From Gordionus sp. m RMFG-2023 (Eukaryota > Nematomorpha > Gordioida > Chordodea > Parachordodidae), in the NCBI RefSeq assembly GCF_954871325.1, contig NC_088777.1:38293366-38357365 (forward strand): a stretch of 64,000 nucleotides of DNA, in the 5' to 3' direction. This document shows, one piece after another, positions 25,501-32,577 of this stretch. The notes below the pieces were generated by a model. It made no database searches. It was given only the letters and a program-made list of their open reading frames with translations, and had not been told where the DNA came from. Within the stretch, counting starts at the first letter, position 1. Every line of letters begins with the position of its first letter. The position numbers and the translations under genes were made by a program.

Positions 25501-28500
25501 AAACGACTTCTATTAAATGATTATTTTGTAAAAAATTTAGTCTATTTTCTTTAAAATCCTGCTTTTGTAGTTAATTGCTATGAGGCATTTTTTGAGATAT
25601 TTTATAAGTCTATCTAAAATATAAAAAAAAGTTTACATTATAGTCTTCATTTAATACATAGACTTATCATATAATCAACTTGTTTATTAATTTATTTTAT
25701 CATATCGCTGACAACTACCATTTTTTTAAATTTTTATTTATATCGCCACAAATATCAAATTTTTTAAAAAAATTTGTATTCAAATCGCATACAAATACAA
25801 TATTATATTTAATTTATTCTTCATAATTTCTATTTTGTTATTTTTTGAAATATATGAGGAAATGATGATATCAAATATAGATGATAGTAGTAAGTGGTCG
25901 GTTTTGAACTCGAATCATAATAATTTTTAAGATAATGCGCCAACAATGCAGTATTTAGTCATTGGATCGGTTTCAAATCGGTTATCGGTCAAATGACGAT
26001 ATTTTTTAAATAATTTTTTGGGATAATGTTTTACACGTATTTATAGGTATATAAAACAAAAATGAACATTTTTCAATTGATATTACAATGCCTTGTAAGT
26101 TTTCTATTATTTCTCGATTCTACACCTATTCATAAATTAAATATCAAAGAAACCTATCATTATTTTTTAATTTTTAGGTTTTCCACCTGTATTTATTTGC
26201 ACCCAAATATAAAAAAGGCGCTAACCAATAATCATTCTGGTTTCTTAAGATGATATTTTCATATTTTGCATTTAACACCTTCTTGTGGATATCTATTTGT
26301 TAAATTTTAAAACCTAAAAATAAAATTTGATATATAATTTCATATTTTTATTTAATGAATATTAAAAAAAGAAAATTATTTTTAAAAACGATTATTTTAT
26401 AAAATTTTGATTGATTATGATTAATTGCTTTTTAGCAATGCAGTATTTAGTCATACCTAGAGACGTCTATAAACTTTTACTTTATAACCATAGAATTTTC
26501 AAAATGAGAAAAGGAAAAAATTTGATTTAGGTGCTGAGAAACGAGAAAGAAAGAAGAACGAAGTTACATTTATTAATTCTCAAAAAGGGGCTATTTATAA
26601 AAACTTTAACAATAAATATGTAAAATCATGCGCCATAAGTGAAATGCCAAAAATTTTCGATATCCATCTCGATGATGAGCACATTGATATTCTTATGCCA
26701 ACATGAAGATTTAACAGAAGTCGCTGGTTCACATATTTCTCATTCTCATCACGACGACCACAGAAGTCACTGATTCACATATTTCTCACTTATTATGACG
26801 ATGCCGCATCACCTTCTCTCATCATGACACATGCAAAATGACAATATTGAAAGAGCCATTACATTTATAGGAATAACACAAGATTTTTTTATTCGCTTTA
26901 AGGAAAAAGGTTTTCAGAATTCCCTTGACTCAGCAAAAGAGCTTGCACAGGAATTGGATATGATTATAGAAGAGTAGTGCTTTACTTCAATAACATTAAT
27001 TCATAGACGGAAAGTTTATAAACAATTTTTTTTACATGACACGCCTATACGTGATCCTCAAAAAAATATTAGATTGAATTTTTCAAACTATTACTAGATC
27101 AAGCGAGAAATTCGTTGGAGGAACGTTTCCAGCAAGCTATTTAATTATTCAATATACCAGAATTAATAAATGCGCCTGAAAGAGCATTTATGATTAAAAT
27201 TTAATAAAGTATATATGTTTTAATTCCCATCGCGTATATATATAATAAATAAGCGTAGGTAAATTGGATTTTTTTAGGACCGCCAATTATTTTTTCTCCT
27301 GAGCCCCCAAAAGTCTCTGCACGGCGCTGTCCCGAACTTAAAAATACAATATTTTTTAGAAAAAAGGAATTGGAATATTTTTTTATTCCGGGATTAGAGA
27401 ATTCTCAGAAATATTCCGACTTTTTAGAATTTTTATGATAGTAACGGAAAGTGAACATTTTTAAACCTTTAAAAAAATGAAAAGGGATTTAAATTTTAAG
27501 GAACTGGAACCAGGTAAAAGAAGGAAAATGCCTTTGTTCTGGTCCCTGATTATAAACCGGTTTAACTTGTGGAAGTGATCTATGAAATTTCGAAACTCAC
27601 ACCATCAAAATAGATCTTGATATAAATGGCCCCCAATGTTTTTGAACCGATAAACATGACAAGAATTTAACATTATTAATAATATAATATAGAGACGATT
27701 ATGATATAAAACACAACTGATTCATTATAATCTATGTTATAGAATAATATTTTAATAATGTTTGCAAGAGATATATTGTTTCGTTTCCAGCGTATCGTTT
27801 TTTTTTTAAAGATTATTAAGTCTAATAGTGAGAGATGTAAAATTAAGGAACATCATTAAAGTTAAGGATATAATAAAATTTCGCTTTTTAATAATTAAAT
27901 AGTCGATTATTTATAATTATATACAAATAATATTGCATTTTACAAGTATAGTGGGTAGTCTTGTTAGTAAGAGTATACATTACCTAATCTGAAAATGTGT
28001 TCGATTCCATGTACATTTAAATGTATTTTTAAGTTAATTAAGTAGGTTAAAAACTATAGAGTCCTAAAATTTACAAGAGGCAAACCCTCGTTTCTACCCT
28101 ACCCTCTATAAATCAGTACTCACCCACTCTAAGCACTGCAAAGAATCAATAAGATAAATTTTTAACCTAAATGGCTTAATCTTAAAATATTAATATATTA
28201 AAGTATTGCCTATTTTGTTTACCTTATATAATATTTTAAAGATAATTAATTTCTATATTATTTTGTAGTTATATTTGAATTGGGTCACCAAGAAAAAAAA
28301 GGTTCATTTGGCATCTTATGAAAAAATTCAATGAAAGAATAAGAAGATAGATAAAGAACTTTTTTGATATTATTGTTTACATATAATTTTAAAATTTATA
28401 TGTAATAAAAACTTCATGGAAAAATATAATATTTATCATAAATTGCACTTCATCATAATGTATTTGTTGAATTTTTTTTATAAACTACAATTTGTAAAAA

Positions 28501-31500
28501 AACTATATCAGGCAGAATATAAATTATAATATGAATGAAATTATATTTATATATTTTTATTTAAAAAAAATTAAATCTTAAAAATATATTAAATAATGAT
28601 TAGATGGAAGATAAATTATTGCAAAAAAATGTTAGGAGGAATATAAATTATAATATGAATGAAATATTTTTATTTTTAATAAAAAATATTTAATCCTAAA
28701 ATAGATATATTAAATAATGATTAGATGGAAGCTAAATTATTGTAAATCAGAAATATTTTCAAAATGCTATCCATTTTTAATATAAATAATATAAAATGGA
28801 TCATATCGGGCCCATACAAAATTATTATTATATTTTATTTATATAAAAATAGGGGTATTGTCGCCATCGCTTGACTTCTGTGTTTGAAGTCCATATCAGA
28901 ATAATATAAGAATTTTGAACCACAGTGATCTCCACACTAAACGCACTAAATTTAATAAAATTAAATGTAATTTTATATTTTTATGTTTTACCTATAAAAA
29001 CAATCCCATAATTACATATTCAGAATTGGATTTTGTAAATAAACTAGAAAATAGTGATCTGCATCGGGCCTAATTTTTCAAGCCCGGCCCGAAATTTTTT
29101 TTAAAAAAGTTTTGCCGGCGCGGCTCGAACCCGAAATTTATTTTAAAAAATTTACCGGCCCGGCCAGGCCCGAATTTATTCAAATATAGAAATTAATTTT
29201 TATAATTACTTAAAATAAAAGACATATGATATATAGCGTTTAGTTTCAATAAATTAAATCAAAATTTTTTATTTTACATAAAAAATTCAATATAAAATTG
29301 AGAAATTTAGATTTTTTTAATAAAATTTAAAAGATCCGACCCGACCCGCCCTAAATTTTTTTAAAAATACTAGGCTCGGCCCGAACCCGATTATTTTAAA
29401 TAGAATTAGGTCTTTGCAGATCTCCACTAGAAAATGTCCCAAGATATTTTTTTTCCTACAACAAAGGCATGGAAAACATATGCCAATATATAGTCTAGAG
29501 TCTCCCAAACCTTGTCGGGGTGTAGACTATGGGAAACACTTGGAGAACCCACCATCTTATAGCAAATATTATAATTACGACAACAACTCAAAAATGGATG
29601 TAAGAACTTAAGTTGTAAATAATGTTATGACAAGACAGATATGGGCTTCTGACTCAGAAGTTAGGGCGATGACCACAATGCTAAATACCCCTATTTACAT
29701 GTATAAAATAATAATTTTGTAGGGCCGATATGACCCATATTATATTCGTAATTATGTTAAAAAATTTTATAATAATTTTACTTATATTAAAAATGGAGGA
29801 AACCATTTTCAAAATTTTTCTGATTACAATAATTTATATTCCATCTAATCATTATTTAATATATCTTTATTAGGATTAAATAATTTTTATTATAAAAATA
29901 TAAATAATTCATTCATATTATAATTTATATTCCGCCTGATATTTATTTTTTTGAAAGTTGTAGTTTATAAATAAAATTCAATATATATGTAGTATGGGGT
30001 TTCGGAATCCGTGGGGATTCGAAATCTCTCAATTTTAAATCATTTACTAAGGGCGATTTTTGGATTTTAAAAACAGGAATTGTATTCCAGCATGTGTAGA
30101 GTATTTACCCTATAAATTTCAGCCAATTTTAGCGATAGACATTTTAGTATTTTTTAATTTATATGAAAAATCCTTATAAAAATTAATATAAATTAGACAT
30201 GGCAATTGTTTGAAATTTACAATTTGGGTATTCTACCCATGCTAGAATACATTTCCGGTTAAATGGAACTTTAAAATTTTTTAAATCGCTCTCGGTAAAG
30301 GATTTAAAATCAAGAGCAACCCAATACGACATATACATTATGATATGCAATATATGATAAATTATATAAATAAAGTTCTTGGTCTATCTTCTTATTCTTT
30401 CATAGAATTTTTTTAGATGCCAAATGAAGCTTATTTTAATATTGATGACCCAATTCAAATATAAGTACAAAATAATATAAAAATGATTATCTTTAAAATA
30501 TTATTGGAAACAAAATAAGCATTACTTAAATATAATTATATTTTAAGATTAGGTCATTTAGGTTAAGAATTTATCTTATTGTTTCTTTGCAGTGTTTACA
30601 GAGAATGGGTACTGATTTTTAGAGGGTAGGGTAGAAAATGGGGTTTGCCTCTAGTAAATTTTCTGTCATGTAGAAGCATTGTCAATAAATTAATGTCTAT
30701 CGTAAAGATATACCCTGTATAGGAAATCTGAGAAGGAAAATCTAGGGCGCCTCTGGATAGCTATGGGATCGGAGTTTTTAATTTCGGACCTACTTAATTA
30801 ACTTATACTTGTTTTACAATATTATTTTATAAATTTCATGCTGTGTAAATTAGAATGTTAGTAATGATCTCTTCTTCAATGTTATTAACTATGATCCCAA
30901 TTATTACAAATGATTAATTATGTAATATTCATTTATTGCCAAGGTAACCCTCATGATTATTAATTGGAGCAGTTGCAATTTAAAAAAAACATGAAGGTGT
31001 ACATGTATTCGAACCCACATTATCAGGGTATATAATGTAGACTCTTACCAACAAGACTACCCGCTAAACTTATAGTTTGCAATATTATTTGTATATAATA
31101 AATAATCGACTATTTTATTATATCCTTAACTTAATGATGTTCCTTGATTTTACATCTTTCATTATTCGACTTAATAATTGTCATAGTATGTTAAACATTT
31201 GTAAGATCATCATTTATTTCGATTATGAAGTTATATATTTATTTGATTTTTGTGAAATCATTATGTATTTAGATTTTTGAGTTTTTTTAATTTTAGTGAT
31301 TTATCGGCATGATTTTGGGATTTATTATTTTAAAGAAATCTATTTTTAACTTGTTATTTTTTTTACAATTGGAGCTTTCCTATAAAAGGGAAGCGAATTT
31401 TAATAATTATTAGTTAAAATCTTACCGCGGAAACCAATAAAAATTTTAAAAAAATAAAGATGATCTCTTGAAATGAAACAATGTCTCTTATAAAGCATTA

Positions 31501-32577
31501 TTAAAATATATTTCTAAAATATAGATTATAATTAAACAGGCTTTATACCATTATTGACTTCAATTATAATATTAATAATTTTTAATTCATGACATGAAAA
31601 TTTTTACTTTAGATTTATCGCTTCAAAAACATTGAGGGCTATTTATCCCACAATCCATACTTGGGATTTTGATGGTGTGAGATTTCAAAATCTCATAGAT
31701 CTCTTTAACATATTACCCTGGTAATAATTTTGCCACCGGAACCTGGTCCATGAACCGGTTAATAATCTTTGATATTATAACTTGAGAATATAATTATTTT
31801 GATTGGTCCATTATTAGCAGTAACCATTTTTTATAATTAAAAATCACAAATATTTACTTATAAAAGATTTAAAATTTAATCAAAAAACTTATTTGAGAAT
31901 AAAAAACCTTCAAAGTCAAAATTATATTTTGAAGGGAATTTTCAAACTCTTTAATATGAACCGATATTTGTTAATAAGGGATCCCTGATTTACTGATAAT
32001 AAAATTAAGGCCTAATAAAAAAGTGGCTAAAGGTCGGCCAAAATTAGTTAAGAGTTTTGAATATAATTCACATATGCTATCTATATATCAACATCCTGAG
32101 GTTTCATTTAATATTTTATCGAACTCTGCGACCTCTCTTTATGATCATTGGAAAAACTAAATATATCCAAAATAATTATTAATAATGCTAAGTCAGTAAT
32201 ATATAAACGATAATACTTGACCAACTTAGAAAGTCTTGTCATTTTAAATGCCGTTGCGAGATAAACATTTAGCCGTAAGCACGAGTATAACAAATAAATG
32301 AAAAAAATGTGATTATTAACTATAATTTTGGGACAAAAATTGAGAAGTTATTATAAGTTTTCAGCTAGCCGGTTGTTTTTGGAGCCGCACTATTTATCTC
32401 ACTCAATTTTTACATTTATATTATTATAAAACAGATATTCCTAATCTAGCCAAATCTTATGAAAATTTATTAAAATATTATTTAACCGACCCTGAACCAT
32501 TGGTCAAAGAATCGTGCGCTATAGCTTTGGATATATCTGATTATATTAGTGATTCTCAACAATTTAATATGCTTTAG
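10559..32577 (+). CDS. DOHH: Deoxyhypusine hydroxylase, six exons over 22 kb
   Basis: DOHH hydroxylates deoxyhypusine on eIF5A, completing hypusine. It is a cytosolic HEAT-repeat enzyme with a di-iron centre. Proposed exons are 10,559-10,838; 10,888-10,970; 17,526-17,713; 18,141-18,247; 19,950-20,243; 32,435-32,577. They total 1,095 nt in one frame (364 residues; known homologues are about 300-325). The four His-Glu pairs fall at H58/E59, H91/E92, H232/E233 and H265/E266, with the family's 33-residue spacing in each half. Other landmarks are FRAVFTLRNIGG, LALRRFSWL, DRYKAIFTLRDIG and, near the end, VKESCAIALDI. All introns are GT-AG, and intron 3 has TACTAAC at 18,128. The ATG at 10,559 is preferred because it aligns with known N-termini. 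Introns measure 49, 6,555, 427, 1,702 and 12,191 bp. The exon 3/4 junction is the least certain. The extra length lies mainly in an insert after the last His-Glu pair. Confidence 0.9.
11355..11750 (+). repeat. 198-bp tandem duplication in DOHH intron 2
   Basis: Two adjacent, nearly identical copies start AGTTATATTTGTAGTA at 11,355 and 11,553. Both include TCATTCTTTTGTGTTATT and end around CACAAATAACATCT. A 115-residue open frame across them is a by-product of the duplication. Confidence 0.9.
12121..15660 (-). mobile_element. Ty3/gypsy LTR retrotransposon inside DOHH intron 2
   Basis: Fossil element in antisense orientation to DOHH. Reading on the minus strand the parts come in Ty3/gypsy order: end of gag with two zinc knuckles (CYKCGF..., CNKCKKIGHFAVCC), aspartic protease (DFDTGALASLIG), reverse transcriptase (LPFGLASAPTIFQRYM, then YLDDVI), RNase H (ECDASDSGLGAVLL), integrase zinc-binding and core (SDNGPQFLSGEFRRYC) and an integrase tail. 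Most of gag is missing and no LTR pair was recognised. Long stretches are still open, so it is younger than the copy at the left edge of the window, but it is broken, with about three or more breaks. Sitting antisense in a giant intron, it is one of the main contributors to intron length. Confidence 0.9.
15661..16620. other. AT-rich intron DNA with a possible BED-finger remnant
   Basis: A minus-strand open frame at 15,978-16,286 contains YAKTKSSSKISSSNLKRHLE, reminiscent of the SNLKRHL end of a BED zinc finger found in hAT transposases, but the cysteines are not in frame and the rest is unrecognised. There is a run of ten C at 16,065-16,074. Nothing else was seen. Confidence 0.35.
16621..16764. 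mobile_element. Lone hAT-type terminus with GATC-rich subterminal words
   Basis: GATC/GGATC words repeat and the stretch ends in GATCCTTTAACAACTCTG, the complement of a CAGAGTTGTTAAAGG terminus. No matching left end was found, so this is a solo or truncated end. Confidence 0.5.
16947..17451. mobile_element. piggyBac-like non-autonomous element, 505 bp, with TTAA target duplications
   Basis: The element begins CCCTTCAAAACTTTGGTG and ends in the complement of CCCTTCAATACTCTGGTG. It is flanked on both sides by TTAA (16,943-16,946 and 17,452-17,455), the strict piggyBac target. Internally GGTGGGGT...CCCCA motifs occur near each end and in the middle. There is no transposase, so it would need one in trans. 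It lies in DOHH intron 2, 74 bp upstream of exon 3. Confidence 0.8.
18023..18034 (+). repeat. C12 homopolymer in DOHH intron 3
   Basis: Twelve consecutive C bases occur in otherwise AT-rich intron DNA about 100 bp before exon 4. A similar C10 run is at 16,065. Such runs are prone to sequencing error. Confidence 0.9.
18500..18620 (+). mobile_element. Partial Tc1/mariner-type MITE in DOHH intron 4
   Basis: The segment starts TATGTCGTATTGTGTTATGG after TA and continues GAATCCATTGGGATTC. It matches the left part of the complete MITE at 29,986-30,333. The right end is not recognisable. Confidence 0.6.
21190..21548 (-). mobile_element. CCCGGCCCG-rich MITE inside the level-2 hAT element
   Basis: GC-rich CCCGGCCC blocks alternate with A/T runs. 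The right end GGCCCGATGCAGATCACTA is the exact complement of the left end of the bounded MITE at 29,052, and the AT-rich middles also resemble each other in opposite orientation. The left end is degenerate and no target duplication is visible. Confidence 0.6.
21517..21731 (+). repeat. 109-bp tandem duplication at the MITE end
   Basis: Two adjacent copies start GCAGGGGTTAAATTAGGCCC at 21,517 and 21,626 and run through GCAGATCACTAATTTG and ACTTTTTGCAAAGTCT. The MITE terminus was therefore duplicated together with flanking DNA after insertion. Confidence 0.85.
22506..24306 (+). mobile_element. Inner hAT element of the nest (level 3), CCGGGCC family
   Basis: The ends are CAGAGACCTGCACG and the complement of CAGAGACCTGCAGAGG. 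The flanks are a perfect 8-bp duplication, ATATAAAT, at 22,498-22,505 and 24,307-24,314. Both ends carry arrays of ATCCGGGCCGGGCC units separated by A/T runs (about 22,520-22,620 and 24,180-24,285), the likely transposase-binding region. The only coding is a hAT C-terminal segment at 23,119-23,514. At 1,801 bp it looks like an internally deleted, non-autonomous copy. It is the youngest layer of the nest. Confidence 0.9.
23119..23514 (+). pseudogene. hAT transposase C-terminal domain (131 residues)
   Basis: The frame ends with a typical hAT dimerisation domain: LLEWWAAHQSEFPILAKLA, then IPASSASCERNFSTTRILEE, then NLQPKKVDMLLFLHDNL. The first 70 residues are acidic and poorly conserved. The BED finger and catalytic DDE region are missing, so it is a deletion remnant of a hAT (Ac-like) transposase. 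It lies centrally in the bounded level-3 element, in the orientation expected for the original gene. Its unbroken frame suggests that the deletion was recent. Confidence 0.85.
25895..25955 (-). repeat. Possible tRNA-derived (SINE-like) sequence
   Basis: On the minus strand TGCATTGTTGGCGCATTA resembles a pol III A box and GATTCGAGTTCAAAACCG a B box, at tRNA-like spacing. The cloverleaf is incomplete, so this is a weak call. Confidence 0.3.
26838..27200 (+). pseudogene. Decayed ZMYM1-like hAT transposase segment
   Basis: Pieces of frame read NIERAITFIGITQDFFIRFK, ENGF-like KGFQNSLDSAKELAQELDM, and after a stop HDTPIRDPQKNIRLNFF with SLEERFQQA. These match the middle-to-late region of zinc-finger MYM-type 1-like hAT transposases, in which a helix ending in an EL motif is followed by SLEERF. 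Stops and frame changes interrupt it, so it is a pseudogene of the level-1 element, whose end lies 130 bp downstream. The family assignment is from motif memory only. Confidence 0.6.
27550..28905 (+). repeat. Left arm of a 4-kb fold-back (inverted repeat) structure
   Basis: Most of this arm can be followed, inverted, in 29,640-31,770. Shared blocks include ACTCACACCATCAAAAT, GATGTAAAATTAAGGAACAT, TAGTCGATTATTTAT, AGAGGCAAACCC and TAATGATTAGATGGAAG. No coding was recognised. It ends within DOHH intron 5. Outer limits are approximate. Confidence 0.8.
27945..28015 (+). repeat. tRNA-like (SINE head-like) segment in the left arm
   Basis: AGTGGGTAGTCTTGTTAGTAAGAG resembles a pol III A box and GTTCGATTCC a B box, at tRNA-like spacing. 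The counterpart in the right arm (30,994-31,075, minus) is better preserved. Confidence 0.45.
29052..29426 (+). mobile_element. 375-bp hAT MITE, CCCGGCCCG family
   Basis: The element begins TAGTGATCTGCATCGGGCC and ends with the complement of TGGAGATCTGCAAAGACC. It is flanked by a perfect 8-bp duplication, CTAGAAAA (29,044-29,051 and 29,427-29,434). CCCGGCCCG-type blocks cluster near both ends and there is no coding. It sits in the spacer between the two fold-back arms, so it inserted into DOHH intron 5 as a separate event. Confidence 0.9.
29986..30333. mobile_element. 348-bp Tc1/mariner-type MITE
   Basis: The ends are TATGTAGTATGGGGTT and the complement of TATGTCGTATTGGGTT, flanked by TA. 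The inverted similarity continues inward for over 100 bp (AAATC.TTTAC...GCGATTT), with about 27 bp extra on the left that contain a GAATCCGTGGGGATTC hairpin. The left fold-back arm preserves the uninterrupted site near 28,460, which supports both the boundaries and the TA duplication. A partial copy is at 18,500. Confidence 0.8.
30994..31075 (-). repeat. tRNA-like (SINE head-like) segment in the right arm
   Basis: On the minus strand TAGCGGGTAGTCTTGTTGG resembles an A box with D arm. ACATTAT/ATAATGT form a 7-bp anticodon-like stem, and GGGTTCGAATAC is a good B box. There is no full acceptor stem, so it is tRNA-derived rather than a working tRNA. Confidence 0.5.
31771..32434. other. End of DOHH intron 5
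   Basis: AT-rich intron DNA. It contains GGGATCCCTG at 31,978-31,987, which could be a lone hAT-type end. A 61-codon minus-strand frame at 32,108-32,293 is not recognisable. The intron ends AAACAG before exon 6. Confidence 0.5.

Larger units (their letters stand above)
20698..27329 (+). mobile_element. Outer hAT element of a three-deep nest (level 1) in DOHH intron 5
   Basis: The ends are CAGAGCCGTGCAGA at 20,698 and the complement of CAGCGCCGTGCAGA finishing at 27,329 (13 of 14 match). The flanks are TCCTGAAC (20,690-20,697) and TCCCGAAC (27,330-27,337), a 7/8 hAT-type target duplication. After removing the element inserted at 20,850-25,283 about 2.2 kb of its own sequence remains. It includes decayed coding related to ZMYM1-like hAT transposases at about 26,838-27,200. 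It is the oldest layer of the nest. Confidence 0.8.
29640..31770 (-). repeat. Right arm of the 4-kb fold-back structure
   Basis: This is the inverted counterpart of 27,550-28,905. It is longer mainly because of a 348-bp MITE (29,986-30,333) and other unshared blocks. Small differences throughout show that the arms have diverged, so this is not a simple assembly mirror. Confidence 0.8.
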
